A stretch of DNA of 64,000 nt from Betaproteobacteria bacterium (GCA_016208415.1 JACQYB010000054.1:19081-83080); one strand, 5' to 3'; shown: positions 1-9,529, counted from the stretch's first letter. Program-made: numbers and translations. Notes: generated from the sequence alone by a model not told the origin.

Positions 1-1
1 C

Positions 2-1114
2 GCCCCCTACCTGACCCTCTGGGCGATCGTGGTGCTGCTCGCCTTTCCGGGCAAGTCCCAGTTGGGCTCCTCCACCGCCGAGATGTATCGGGATCTCATC
101 TCAGGATGGCTCCTGCTTTTCAGCGTCCTGATCTTTTTCGGCTACGTGAGTGGATATCTTGATGCCTTCCCGCGCTATGTCCTGGTGACATGGTTTGCGG
201 CTGCCCCGGTTACGTTGCTCGCCGGCCACCACATCATGCGGGAAGTCATTCCGCGTCTGGCCGTCAACAACCAGCGGACTGCGGTGGTGGTTGGCGCCAA
301 CGAACATGGGCAGAAGCTGGCGGAGCAGATCCGTGCCAACCCCTTCCTGGGCGTACGGGTGATCGGCTTCTTCGACGACCGGGTAAAGGTGCGTGCCGGC
401 GATACCCACGACAACGCCATCCTCGGGCCGATGAACCAGCTCGGCCAGTTCGTCAAGGCCCGCGGGGTGGACATCATCTATCTGGCACTGCCGATGGCCT
501 CGCAGCCACGCATCCTGCAATTGCTCGACGACCTGCGCGACACGACCTCCTCGATCTACTTCGTCCCCGACATCTTCATGACCGACCTGATCCAGGCGCG
601 CGTTGACAACGTCAGCGGCATGCCTGTGGTGGCGGTGTGCGAGACGCCCTTCACCGGCGTCAACGGTCTCATCAAGCGCGCCAGCGACATCGTGCTGTCG
701 ATACTGATCCTGATCCTGATTTCGCCAGTAATGCTCGCCATCGCCATCGGGGTAAAGCGCAGTTCCCCGGGCCCGGTGTTGTTCAAGCAACGTCGCTACG
801 GGCTGGATGGAAAGGAAATCATCGTCTACAAGTTCCGTTCCATGTCGGTGTGCGAGGATGGATTCGACATGCCCCAGGCCCAGCGCAACGACCCGCGCGT
901 GACCGCCTTCGGCGCGCTCATCCGGCGCACGTCCCTCGATGAACTGCCCCAGTTCTTCAACGTGCTGCAGGGCCGCATGAGCATCGTCGGGCCGCGTCCC
1001 CATGCCGTCGCCCACAACGAAACCTACCGGCGGCTGATCAAGGGCTACATGATCCGGCACAAGGTCAAACCAGGCATCACGGGCTGGGCCCAGGTCAACG
1101 GCTGTGGTCAGTGA
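2..1114 (+). pseudogene. Polyprenyl-phosphate sugar-1-phosphate transferase (WcaJ/PssY type), 5' partial and 3' truncated
   Basis: The frame is already open at base 2, so the N-terminus lies outside the window. Hydrophobic segments are followed by a nucleotide-binding-like flavodoxin-type region (VVGANEHGQKLAEQI) and then a bacterial sugar transferase domain: membrane hairpin, SPGPVLFKQRRYG, YKFRSMSV, DELPQFFNVL and MSIVGPRPHAV. Such enzymes load the first sugar phosphate onto undecaprenyl phosphate to start exopolysaccharide repeat units at the inner membrane. The protein stops right after KPGITGWAQVNG with three unrelated residues (CGQ). The family normally continues about 50 residues, with RGET and a final amphipathic/membrane region. 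No other frame downstream restores that end, so the gene was probably broken by a rearrangement near base 1103 and may be inactive. Confidence 0.8.
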
Positions 1115-1204
1115 CTCCAAGGCTTACTGAAGTACTCCGGTCGAACGCCTCCCCCCGGACCCCCAGCGAAGGGCGCTCGTAGGGTACTTCTCTTCCATGT
1201 GTCG

Positions 1205-2248
1205 TCAGTCCGCCTCAGCACGGCGTGCCCAGCGCATGATGCCCGCCTCTTCAATCCTGCCGACCTTCCCCCGCCGCTCCAGAAACACCAGGTGGGCAAT
1301 TGCCTCGCCCATCGCGAAGCGCACCTGGTGGGGGTCGTCTATTTCACGCTGAAAGAGCACCGGCAGCAACTCGGCGGCTGTTTTCGGCTTGGCGCATGCC
1401 CCCAGCAGTTCCTCGCAGCGGGCGCGGTGGTGCGCCCTCAAGGCCTCCACCCGGGTACCGATGCCACGAAAGGGCAGCCCATGGGACGGCAGCACCAGCG
1501 TGTCGCCCGGCAAGTCGAGGAAGCGCTCGATGGATTCCAGGAACTGCCCGAGCATGTCATCGGCGGGATTGATCGGCCATACCGGCACGTTCGTGGAGAT
1601 CCGCGGCAACAGCATGTCCCCGGAAATCAGCACTCCAAGCGTCCGGCAATGGAGTGCGGCGTGCTCCACGCTGTGTCCGTAACCCACCATCACCGTCCAG
1701 TCGTTGTCGCCGATGCGAAGGCACTCGCCGTCGCGCAACCGCACGAACGTATCCGGTAGCGCCGGCACGCCCCGGGCATAGGCGCCGCCGAGCCGCGCCA
1801 GGCCCTCGTACCCGGGCCCTGCCAGCCCGTGGCGCGCAAACATCTCCAGTGTGGCCGCCGCCGAGAACCCCGCCAGATTTGCGCGGATCAGGCTTGCCAT
1901 CATGTATTCGCCGGCGGTGATCCACAGTGGCGCTCCATGCTCGCGTTCCAGCCACCAGGCGAGCCCGATGTGGTCCGGATGGCAATGGGTCACGATCTGG
2001 CGCCGCAGATTCAGCCCCTCGGCGGGGCCCGCCAGTACCCCGCGCCAGGCATCCTGCACCGCAGGCAGAGAAATGCCCGTGTCCACGGCCGTCCATCCGC
2101 CGCCATCCCTTAACAGCCAGAGATTCACGTGATTCAGCGCAAAAGGCAGGGGCATCCGCAGCCACATCACGCCCGGAGCGACAGCCACAGCCTCGCCGGC
2201 CTGTGGAGGCCCCACGTGCAGGTAGTCGATGTCCATTGGGCGAACCAT
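1205..2248 (-). CDS. MBL-fold metallo-hydrolase
   Basis: A 347-residue protein with a metallo-beta-lactamase fold. The zinc motif HxHxDH is present as HCHPDH at residues 88-93, and later ligands are suggested by GYGHSVEHAALH, a DM in LISGDMLLPR and a His in LVLPSHGLPF. A C-terminal helical extension (REIDDPHQVRFAMGEAIAHL) resembles the tail of glyoxalase-II-like hydrolases and of LACTB2-type proteins. The substrate cannot be read from the sequence; a thioester or other hydrolase is likely. A second ATG (MDIDYL) lies four codons in, and neither start has a clear ribosome site. The gene runs leftward, toward the truncated sugar transferase, and ends about 90 bases from it. Confidence 0.85.
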   Translation of the reverse strand: MVRPMDIDYLHVGPPQAGEAVAVAPGVMWLRMPLPFALNHVNLWLLRDGGGWTAVDTGISLPAVQDAWRGVLAGPAEGLNLRRQIVTHCHPDHIGLAWWLEREHGAPLWITAGEYMMASLIRANLAGFSAAATLEMFARHGLAGPGYEGLARLGGAYARGVPALPDTFVRLRDGECLRIGDNDWTVMVGYGHSVEHAALHCRTLGVLISGDMLLPRISTNVPVWPINPADDMLGQFLESIERFLDLPGDTLVLPSHGLPFRGIGTRVEALRAHHRARCEELLGACAKPKTAAELLPVLFQREIDDPHQVRFAMGEAIAHLVFLERRGKVGRIEEAGIMRWARRAEAD

Positions 2249-2493
2249 CCGGAAGAATACGAATCAGCGCGTCCCGCGGCCACTGTGGCAGACGCGGGCC
2301 AAACAGACGAGGAACACTCGCCGCTCGGCATTGTATCGTGGCGGAATGCGCTTTCCGGTGATTCCCGGAGCCTCCGGCCCAAGCTCCATCCAGGAACCGG
2401 ATCCGGGATGGAACTCCCGATCCCTCGTGCTCCCGACCCGTCACGGGTGGGGCCCGGACCAGGCGGACCGGCGCCCCACTGCGGAAAGGACGA

Positions 2494-4689
2494 TCAGAGT
2501 GGCGATGCGGTGAATCGCAGGGCCGTGCCGGACTTGGCCACCACCCGCCAGTGCGTCTGGTCACCGCTCACCGTGGCCGACCCGCTGTTGACCTTGGGCT
2601 GCGCGAAGCCCGCCTTGGGCAGAAGCCAGGACATGGTCGCCAGGCTGGTGGGATGGCTGGCGTCAAACTGCTTGGCCCCGGCAGCGGTCTGGGTCACGGT
2701 CCAGGTCACGCTGCGCCGCTTGGTACCGAAATCCGCCAGCGCCGCCATCGTGTACCACTTGAACTGCCCGGCGGATCGCTTTGTCTTGGCGTAGTTCAGC
2801 ATCGAGAGCAGCACGTCGGACCAGTCGATGGCCCCCGGAGGATGGGCGTAGATCTCCCGGCTGGTGCGGTAGGCGACGCTGAAATCGATGAGCTGGGTAT
2901 ACCAGTTGGTGACGTCCTGCTTCGGCACGCCCAACTCCTGGAACTCCTCGAAAGTGGCGTAGGGTCCGAAGGGCGTGATGGGGAAGGCCCACATGTTGGG
3001 GTTGCGCAAGGCGCCGTCGCGGTAGGTGCGCGTGGGACCCATGCCGGTGTGGCCGAGGAAGTAGTACCCCACCACTCCCTGGGCTTCCAGCCAGTCCACC
3101 GCCCATTGGGGGTTGTTGCCCTGTGGCGCCGAATACTCCCGCGTCGCATGCCCCACGGTCCCGTCCACCGCCTGTCGGTTCAGCACCAGATACTGCTGGA
3201 ACTCCGCCTGGTTGGTCTCCGACACGTTGTAGCCATAGTAGTCGTGGATCCAGCCGCCATGGTTGCCCACCTGGTGGCCGGCCTTGTCGAAATCCTTGAG
3301 GAATTTCTGGGCCGTCGGGTTGTTGGGCAGATCGAAACCCAGCTTGTCGCCGAAGGTGATGGTGTCCGGACCGGCGGTCATGTGCATGGAAAACGGACCA
3401 TGCTTCCACACGCCCAGCGTCTTGAGTTGCTGCATGGGCTGAAGGGCCTCCTGGGCATCCAGGTGCCAGTTGAAAGTCAGGCCGCCGACGCCGTTGGGGT
3501 GATTGGCCAGGCGCGGCAGCTTCAGCATTTCATCGCCGAAATAGCGCATGAAGCCGTGCATCAGCATGCCGTCGGTCTGTCCCTTGAGGGCCGACAGCGG
3601 CGTGTTCACGAACAGCACCTCGCCGCTGCCGACAGCATTGCGTCCCGCCGTCAGGCCGAAGGTTGGTGAGGCAAGCAGCGCCGTGCCGGCAAAGGTGCCG
3701 CGGGTGACGTAGCTCGGATAGATGAGCACGCCGTATCCGTAACCCGAGACGGCGTGGGTTGCTCCCGTGGCCGCTGTCGTAGTCGCCAGTGTGGACAGAC
3801 TCTTGGTGGTCGTCCCGCCGCTGGTGGTGCCGAGTTTCACCGTGGTGGTAGCGCTCACCTTCGGCGCTTTCTTCGCCGTTTTCAGATCCACCGTCGTCGT
3901 AGCGTTCAGCGTGGTCCGCGAACTGGTCGTGGTGGCGCCACCGGTCACGGTTTCAGTCTTGACCTTGAAGAACTGCGAGTGGTCATAGCCCTTGAGTCCG
4001 CCGGGGTTCGTGGTGCTGGCGGGGAGGTAGAGCGCTTCCCCGGACGACAGGCTGACCGAGGACAGCACCCCCTTGGTCGTGGTACTGGTCGTGGTGGCGG
4101 TGGTGGACGTCGTGCGGGCCGTCGTCGTGCTCCCCGTCGTGGTCGTGGTGCCGTACAGCATGGACTTGCCCGGCGGCACCTGGAACTTGCGCAACTGCCC
4201 CTCCAGCCCCGTGATCGGCCCCAGGCCGACCATCAAGTCGCGCAGTTCATCGTAAAGCACGTAATCCACACCCGCCATGGCGCTGAAACGCGCTTTCGGG
4301 ATGGGGAAACACCCGCCGTCGTTCAGGGCGCCGGAGTCATACACCAGCGTGGCCTTGCCACCCTGGCTGACATAGCTCTGGATTGCCGTGACCAGTGCAT
4401 CGCTGGCCACGTAGTGCAACTGATCCGGCAAGATCAGTCCCCGGTACTGCAGCGCACCCGAGCCCATCTGCATGAACTGTGAATCCGTGATGGCCTGCAG
4501 ACGAAAGCCCTCCTCGCTGGCGGCGTCGAACCACGCCGCCACGCGCACGTCCGTGACGGGCATGCCATCAGGCACGAGCAGCGCGAGGGTGTCCGCACTC
4601 TGCGCCCTGGCAGGACCGGCCAGCGCCATCAGCAACAATGCCGCGGACACCGTGGCAAGGCGCACCCATCGTTCAAGCTTCCCGATCAT
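2494..4689 (-). CDS. Secreted divergent polysaccharide-deacetylase-like protein with Thr-rich insert
   Basis: The start at 4689 is chosen because an AGGAGAG ribosome site precedes it and it begins a clean signal peptide (MIGKLERWVRL..., cleavage near ALAGPARAQS). The mature protein has an N-terminal alpha/beta domain (LALLVPDGMP) and a C-terminal half resembling a NodB/CE4 barrel: NWHLDA, HGGWIH (His477 and His482), EYSAPQG and AHPPG. The first His pair has spacing HxxxxH, not the classical H(S/T)xxH, so activity is uncertain. Residues about 179-312 are a Thr-rich low-complexity stretch with runs of three to five Thr. It is paralogous to the protein at 34886-36760, which lacks this insert. 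Deacetylation or another modification of an extracellular polysaccharide is inferred. Confidence 0.75.
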   Translation of the reverse strand: MIGKLERWVRLATVSAALLLMALAGPARAQSADTLALLVPDGMPVTDVRVAAWFDAASEEGFRLQAITDSQFMQMGSGALQYRGLILPDQLHYVASDALVTAIQSYVSQGGKATLVYDSGALNDGGCFPIPKARFSAMAGVDYVLYDELRDLMVGLGPITGLEGQLRKFQVPPGKSMLYGTTTTTGSTTTARTTSTTATTTSTTTKGVLSSVSLSSGEALYLPASTTNPGGLKGYDHSQFFKVKTETVTGGATTTSSRTTLNATTTVDLKTAKKAPKVSATTTVKLGTTSGGTTTKSLSTLATTTAATGATHAVSGYGYGVLIYPSYVTRGTFAGTALLASPTFGLTAGRNAVGSGEVLFVNTPLSALKGQTDGMLMHGFMRYFGDEMLKLPRLANHPNGVGGLTFNWHLDAQEALQPMQQLKTLGVWKHGPFSMHMTAGPDTITFGDKLGFDLPNNPTAQKFLKDFDKAGHQVGNHGGWIHDYYGYNVSETNQAEFQQYLVLNRQAVDGTVGHATREYSAPQGNNPQWAVDWLEAQGVVGYYFLGHTGMGPTRTYRDGALRNPNMWAFPITPFGPYATFEEFQELGVPKQDVTNWYTQLIDFSVAYRTSREIYAHPPGAIDWSDVLLSMLNYAKTKRSAGQFKWYTMAALADFGTKRRSVTWTVTQTAAGAKQFDASHPTSLATMSWLLPKAGFAQPKVNSGSATVSGDQTHWRVVAKSGTALRFTASPL

Positions 4690-5141
4690 CTGACTCTCCT
4701 CTGTTCTTGCGCTTTGATGTGCACCATCCGGCGCGCGCTGCCACCGCACTGGCATCCACGCGGCGGATGTGAATTGCGCCCGCTGCACACAACCGTTTGA
4801 AGCAGCGGGCGTGGCGACCCGACACACATTGACATCTGCATCGGGTCTCAATCTCGACTGATTCTAACCGCGCAGAAATCTACGTCTCTAGGATTAGACG
4901 GGCTTAGGGGAGTGCGCGCCCGCTTGGGCATGTTCCGATCCGGCGCGAAGGCGCACCGGCGCAGTCGGGGACACGATCACGGTGTCCCTTGCTCTGAATG
5001 GCAGGAAATCAGGGGGTGAAGCAGCTCGACCAGCGCCGCGCTCCTTGCCCGGGCAGTCGAAGGCTTCCCGCCCTCAGCCGGAAGCCGCGTCAGGCCCCAC
5101 GCCCAAGGGCTCCTAAATCAGGTCACCGCGGAAAGCCGGCC
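4690..5141. other. Intergenic region with no gene seen
   Basis: This 452-bp stretch lies upstream of the leftward deacetylase-like gene and downstream of leftward gspM. Only short open frames are present and none has protein-like composition. A leftward TAGAAT resembling a -10 box occurs around 4861-4866 but lacks a good -35. No tRNA, strong hairpin with T-run, or repeat was found. Confidence 0.4.
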
Positions 5142-5657
5142 CTAATCCGTCTCCGGCTGGCGCAGCACGGCTTCCACCCGCACCTGACCGGGATCGGCCA
5201 GCGCCTCGACCTTGCAGGAATCGACATGGATGCGCCGCGTCGCCTGCAGCTCGGCCAGCCAACCCACCCAGGCATCGAACCACACGCCCGACAGGTTGAG
5301 CCGCACCTCGCCGTTGCCCAGGGATTCCACCGCGCCCTCCCCGAGTTCCACCCCGCGCGCCCGGGCGGACTCCCCGATCGCCGTCCGCAGTTGTCCCGCG
5401 TCCATCGGCGCCGGCCTGGCGATGGCCTTCAGGCGCGCAACCTCGGACTTGCGGCTGCGCATCTCCTCGACCTGGGCACGCAAACCAGGAAGACGGCCCT
5501 CGATGCGCGACAGCGCCTCGAGGGCCGGCAGCCACACCGCGCCGACCACCAGCATGGCCGCCAGCACGCCTGCGCCTGCGGTGAGGGCTACCCTCTCCCG
5601 GGCGCTGCACGCGGCCCAGGAAGAACGCAGCTTCTGCCTCAGAGACTCGTCGGCCAT
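5142..5657 (-). CDS. gspM: Type II secretion system protein GspM
   Basis: A 171-residue bitopic inner-membrane protein: a short cytoplasmic N-terminus, one membrane segment at about residues 24-46, a predicted coiled coil (RIEGRLPGLRAQVEEMRSRK) and a small ferredoxin-like periplasmic domain. GspM binds GspL in the T2SS assembly platform and connects it to the pseudopilus. It is the last gene of the leftward gsp arm and starts one base after the gspL stop, so translation is probably coupled. No gspN follows, unlike some T2SS operons. Confidence 0.85.
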   Translation of the reverse strand: MADESLRQKLRSSWAACSARERVALTAGAGVLAAMLVVGAVWLPALEALSRIEGRLPGLRAQVEEMRSRKSEVARLKAIARPAPMDAGQLRTAIGESARARGVELGEGAVESLGNGEVRLNLSGVWFDAWVGWLAELQATRRIHVDSCKVEALADPGQVRVEAVLRQPETD

Positions 5658-5658
5658 G

Positions 5659-6864
5659 TCAGCTCCGCAGCCCGACGTTCAGCCGCAGCGCGGTGGCTGG
5701 GTCTCCCGTCGTCTCCAATCCCACGGACAACCCCAGCGCTTCGAGGCGTCCGCGCAGATCCCCGGTCGCCGCCTCCGGCAGCCCCAATACCAGGCTGAGC
5801 CGCCCCTGGCGGTACTCCAGCCCGCGCAGGGCCTGTGGCGGCAACTGCGCCAAGACCGGGGAGCACCGCCCCAGCAGCGCGAGGAAATCCTCCGCTCCCG
5901 CCTCCCCCGCTGCCCGCAGCAGCCCACCCATCTGTCGCCGCATCTGCAGCACCGGGTCCACCACCGCAGTAGCCTCGGGAAACGCTTCCCGGAACAACGC
6001 CACCGCCTCGTTGCGCAGATCCCGCTCCTCCAGGCTGCGGACGCCCAGCAGGCCCAGTACCCCCAGCAGATGGACAACGCCGACCAGGCCCAGCACCGCC
6101 AGAGGCACCCGCAAAGCACGCATGCGCTCCTGCCAGCCCGGGCGCGGACGCAGATCACCCACCCGCAAGTCCGGAGCGACGGACCAGTCCCCCATGGCCC
6201 AGTCCCACGAACCGGCCGTCACGACCTCCAGTCCCAGTTCCACTGCCCACCGCGCGACCCGGGGATGCGCGCCGGCGTCGCGCAGCCAGACGTCGATTCC
6301 GTCGGGGCGCCCGGTGCCCGCCTCGGCCAGCGCGATGCGCAGCACCGTGGGCGCCGACCCATCCGGTGGAATGTCGACGCTGACCGGATAGCCCAGCGCC
6401 GTGAACAACCATCCACCATCCGCGGCGGCCAGCACAGTCCAGCGGCCGGGCTTCACAGCCGCCAGACTGGTCTCGGCCACGATCCGGGCCAGCGTCCGTC
6501 CCGCCGCAGACAGTGCCCCGATGAGCGTGGCGAGGAGCGGGCGCGCCACCACCACGGCAAGGGTCCGCCCCTCGGCGTCCTCCCCCAGTCGCAGCACGTG
6601 GGTATCGTCGGGCTCCTCAAGCAGGCCGTCTTCCAGGGCGTAACCCAGCACCCCCACCTGCAGCGCGGCCCGCCCGCCAGGCACGCGGCGGCGCATCACC
6701 GACAGGCAATCGGCGGCAATCACGCCCACCACACCCTCGCCGTGGGGCAGATCCGAAGCCGTGCCCTGGCCGCGCCGCAGCACACGCGCGCCATCACGCA
6801 GCGCCCACGTGAATACGCCGCTGCGCGCCGCGTCTTCATTCAGCAACAACAGCAGATGCGCCAA
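5659..6864 (-). CDS. gspL: Type II secretion system protein GspL
   Basis: A 401-residue protein. An actin-like cytoplasmic domain (about residues 1-255) is followed by one membrane segment (VPLAVLGLVGVVHLLGVLGL) and a periplasmic ferredoxin-like domain containing QMRRQMGGLL. In T2SS, GspL recruits the ATPase GspE through its cytoplasmic domain and pairs with GspM. The start is a TTG, chosen because GGAGG sits six bases upstream. A gap of about 130 bp separates it from gspK, an unusually loose junction in this otherwise overlapping operon. Confidence 0.88.
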   Translation of the reverse strand: MAHLLLLLNEDAARSGVFTWALRDGARVLRRGQGTASDLPHGEGVVGVIAADCLSVMRRRVPGGRAALQVGVLGYALEDGLLEEPDDTHVLRLGEDAEGRTLAVVVARPLLATLIGALSAAGRTLARIVAETSLAAVKPGRWTVLAAADGGWLFTALGYPVSVDIPPDGSAPTVLRIALAEAGTGRPDGIDVWLRDAGAHPRVARWAVELGLEVVTAGSWDWAMGDWSVAPDLRVGDLRPRPGWQERMRALRVPLAVLGLVGVVHLLGVLGLLGVRSLEERDLRNEAVALFREAFPEATAVVDPVLQMRRQMGGLLRAAGEAGAEDFLALLGRCSPVLAQLPPQALRGLEYRQGRLSLVLGLPEAATGDLRGRLEALGLSVGLETTGDPATALRLNVGLRS

Positions 6865-6995
6865 GTACTGCCTCCGTTTCCGTCCTCAGTGACAACAAAC
6901 GTACAACGGCCCTTCCAATGGACATGCAGCCCTTCCCTCCCCGGGCTTTGAGTCGACCCGCGCCCTTGACGGGCTGCCGAGGCCAGACGCCGCCT

Positions 6996-7931
6996 TCAGT
7001 CCATGGTCTGGGCCACCGTCACCGGCCACGATTCGCGCTGCGCCCGGTACAACAGTGCCTCCGTGCGCACCCGGACATCGTTGCGCCGCACCAGGGCCGT
7101 GACGCGGAAATGGCTGCTGGTGACGGTGACCAGACCTTCTCCCGCCTTCAGTTCCGCCGCCCTCGGCAGACGAGCGCGGAAATCCGCCACGTCCTTGTAG
7201 TAAGCCGGATTGCGCTGTGCCACGGCGGTACGCGCCTCGACCAGCGTCAGCCCGTCGATCACCGCCGCCAGCACCTCGGCGGGTGCCGTGTTGACGTTGA
7301 CTGCCGTCCCGTCCGGCAACACCGTCACAAAGGGGCCAAGCACCGCCACCACTTCGTCCGTATAACCCTTGACCCGCGCCAGTTCCCCAAGCCGGGCGAG
7401 GGGACGATTGGCCGCCCGGTAGGGGGGGGATAGCCGCAGGTAATCCTCATCCTCGGCCCCGAATCGGGAGACCTTGGCAATGTCCGCATCCATCCAGTCC
7501 GTGAGACTGTCCGCGAGTTCGACCGGCAGCCGCAACAGCGTGAGCAGCGTGCGATAGCGGGCCACTGCCGCGGAATCCACGCTGCCGTGGCGCAAGAGGT
7601 TGTTGAGGTTGAAGAGCCCCTGCTGCTCGACGATGCGCGCCTCCACGACGCCCCCCTCCACCAGCCCCGGAGACAGGGGAGCGTTCCAGGCGCTTCGAGC
7701 GTGGTCCACGGTGGTGCGGCTGCCGTCGTCGCGCAATGCCTCCGCCGCCCGCGCCACCGCCGCCACCGCGCTCTGGCGGGCCTGGGCCGCGTCGGCGGTC
7801 AGTTCCAGATCGCGCGCCCAGACGTGCGCACGGTAAAGCATGGTGGCCGCCGCAGTGGCGGCGAGCGCCACGGTCACCAGCGCCATCACCACGGCCACAC
7901 CCCGTTCGCGGACCGCCACGCCCGTCACCAT
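6996..7931 (-). CDS. gspK: Type II secretion minor pseudopilin GspK
   Basis: A 311-residue protein. The ATG at 7931 overlaps the end of gspJ by 7 bp and begins a short leader ending RERG, followed by the hydrophobic helix VAVVMALVTVALAATAAA. The residue-5 glutamate typical of other pseudopilins is absent, as is usual for GspK. The large globular part includes NLNNLLRHG and SLTDWMDAD, characteristic of the helical GspK domain. GspK caps the pseudopilus with GspI and GspJ. The open frame extends further upstream, but that part overlaps gspJ and is not protein-like. Confidence 0.9.
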   Translation of the reverse strand: MVTGVAVRERGVAVVMALVTVALAATAAATMLYRAHVWARDLELTADAAQARQSAVAAVARAAEALRDDGSRTTVDHARSAWNAPLSPGLVEGGVVEARIVEQQGLFNLNNLLRHGSVDSAAVARYRTLLTLLRLPVELADSLTDWMDADIAKVSRFGAEDEDYLRLSPPYRAANRPLARLGELARVKGYTDEVVAVLGPFVTVLPDGTAVNVNTAPAEVLAAVIDGLTLVEARTAVAQRNPAYYKDVADFRARLPRAAELKAGEGLVTVTSSHFRVTALVRRNDVRVRTEALLYRAQRESWPVTVAQTMD

Positions 7932-8578
7932 GAAAACCGGCGCACGATGGTGCCAAGGTCCGGAACCACAAGCGTCACCTCCACCGCCCTCGGCAACTGC
8001 GCGAGGGCACCGGGATCTCCGGCCTGGGGGGGCCAGCGTTCGCTCCACACCTGCCCGAGGTCCATGCCCCGCAGCCGGAACTCGGTCACCTGCCCCGGAA
8101 AAGTGTCCATCTCCGGCCGACTGTCCGGCGCAAGATCCGCGGTCGTGTAGCTCAGCCGCTCCAGATGCCCATCGCGCAGGCGATAGCCCACCCGAACCGG
8201 AGCACCGCCCGCGCCATCCGTCCCGGGCGTGGTCCGGGTCATCCACAGATCCGTAGCACTCCCGGTGCCAGCCGTGGCACCGAACTCCCAGGCCGCAAGC
8301 TCGCGGCCGTCGCCAGCGCGCACCGGCCGTGCCAGCGCCTGTCTCAGATCCCCCTCGAAAACTTCGAAGAACCTCGCCACATCGCGCCACTGGCGGTTCT
8401 GCACCGCCAGCCGCGCCTCCGTATCCAGGATCTCGGTCAGACCCCGAAAGGAAAACGCTGCCATCACGGCCAGAATGGTGATGGCCACCAGCAGTTCCAC
8501 CAGCGTCAGGCCCGCCATGCCGGCCCGGCGCCCCCGCCAGCCCGCGCCGCGCCCGCCGGTGTCGGGCAACGGACTCAC
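7925..8578 (-). CDS. gspJ: Type II secretion minor pseudopilin GspJ
   Basis: A 217-residue protein with a prepilin leader and the motif GLTLVELLVAITILAVMAAFS, which places Glu at position 5 of the mature helix. The body contains WRDVARFFEVFEGDLRQAL and a GWG-like substitute region typical of GspJ. The chosen start is a GTG at 8578 whose last two bases form the TGA of gspI (GTGA overlap), which implies translational coupling. The longer upstream frame lies inside gspI and is rejected. GspJ forms the tip complex of the pseudopilus with GspI and GspK. Confidence 0.88.
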   Translation of the reverse strand: MSPLPDTGGRGAGWRGRRAGMAGLTLVELLVAITILAVMAAFSFRGLTEILDTEARLAVQNRQWRDVARFFEVFEGDLRQALARPVRAGDGRELAAWEFGATAGTGSATDLWMTRTTPGTDGAGGAPVRVGYRLRDGHLERLSYTTADLAPDSRPEMDTFPGQVTEFRLRGMDLGQVWSERWPPQAGDPGALAQLPRAVEVTLVVPDLGTIVRRFSW

Positions 8579-8976
8579 GGCTGCCCCTCGCGGCGCACCA
8601 GGAACCCCACCCGGGTGGCAAGGACACGCTCGCCCGCGGCGGCACGGCGAACGGTCACCTCCACGCGCCGGAAACGGGGGTTGGGCGTGGCACTGACCTG
8701 CTCGCGCCACTGGAACTCCAGACCCGCCTGACGCTCGCTGCCGCCATACTCCCCTGGCGCGGCCCATGAATCGCGCGCCTGGTGGTCGTTCAGCCGGTTG
8801 TCCGCCACCCAGTTGGCCAACAGGCGGTCACGATGGTCCGCCGAGGCCGTGACGGTCAGGCCGCTGGCGCGGGACGCCGCCAACAACGCCACGGCCAGGA
8901 TGGACAGCGCCACCAGCACCTCCACCAGGGTGAAGCCGCGCCATGCCGCAATCGCTTCAGCCCTGCCGGCGGCCAT
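8575..8976 (-). CDS. gspI: Type II secretion minor pseudopilin GspI
   Basis: A 133-residue prepilin-like protein. A leader of about 13 residues ends in WRG and is followed by FTLVEVLVALSILAVALLAA. The short globular domain contains ANWVADNRLND and WREQV, as expected for GspI, the minor pseudopilin that nucleates the tip complex. Its 5' end overlaps gspH by about 20 bp, and its stop overlaps the GTG of gspJ. Processing requires the prepilin peptidase GspO/PilD, which is not encoded in this window. Confidence 0.9.
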   Translation of the reverse strand: MAAGRAEAIAAWRGFTLVEVLVALSILAVALLAASRASGLTVTASADHRDRLLANWVADNRLNDHQARDSWAAPGEYGGSERQAGLEFQWREQVSATPNPRFRRVEVTVRRAAAGERVLATRVGFLVRREGQP

Positions 8977-9529
8977 AGGTCAGTTCGACCTTTCCCACCA
9001 CCGGACTGGCCTCGATGGAGGCCGTGGACGTGTCGTCGCGCAATTCCACGTGCAGGCGGCCCATGCCGCCCACGCGCAACGGGTAGCGCCGGCTGCCGGC
9101 CAGCGGCCTGCCGTCCGCGGTGCGGGCTGCAAGGCGCAGCGATCCTGGCAACTCCCGCGGCCGCAACTGCGCGTCACCCGGCAGGGCCTCCCACTGACCC
9201 GCCGCCCCGGCCTTCCAGAACGCGTAACCGCGGTCGTTGCAGGACCAGGCCAGGTCGTCGCCCCCCAGACGCGCCTGCCGCATGCCCAGCTCCAGCAGCA
9301 GCGCCAGCCGTTCGGACTCCTGGCGCAGCGTCCGTTCATCGTTGATGCGCATGCTGAAGGAAGCAGCCGTCATGGCCACCGCCAGAATCACCAGCACGAC
9401 GACCACCTCGACAAGGGTGAAACCCCTCGCGCCAGCCCGCAACCGCGGGGAAAGGGGCAAGCGCCTCCCGCTTGGCGCCCCCCCGGCAGACATCGGGCGC
9501 ATCGCCCTTCTCCGTAGCCTGGTCATCAT
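8957..9529 (-). CDS. gspH: Type II secretion minor pseudopilin GspH
   Basis: A 190-residue prepilin-like protein with an unusually long leader of about 35 residues before the cleavage motif ARG|FTLVEVVVVL. The true start could be a later codon. The body has ERLALLLELGMRQARLGGDDLAW, which matches the GspH/FimT-like fold. GspH sits near the pseudopilus tip, linking GspG to the I-J-K complex. It overlaps gspI and is separated from gspG by about 27 bp. Confidence 0.85.
   Translation of the reverse strand: MMTRLRRRAMRPMSAGGAPSGRRLPLSPRLRAGARGFTLVEVVVVLVILAVAMTAASFSMRINDERTLRQESERLALLLELGMRQARLGGDDLAWSCNDRGYAFWKAGAAGQWEALPGDAQLRPRELPGSLRLAARTADGRPLAGSRRYPLRVGGMGRLHVELRDDTSTASIEASPVVGKVELTYGRRQG

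Noticed and set aside
1129..1190. Inverted repeat as an insertion-sequence end
   Set aside because: The arms are only 7 bp and no transposase-like frame or target duplication is present.
4690..4851. Upstream extension of the Thr-rich deacetylase-like gene
   Set aside because: The ATG at 4689 has an AGGAG site and opens the signal peptide; the extension is not hydrophobic or conserved in the paralogue.
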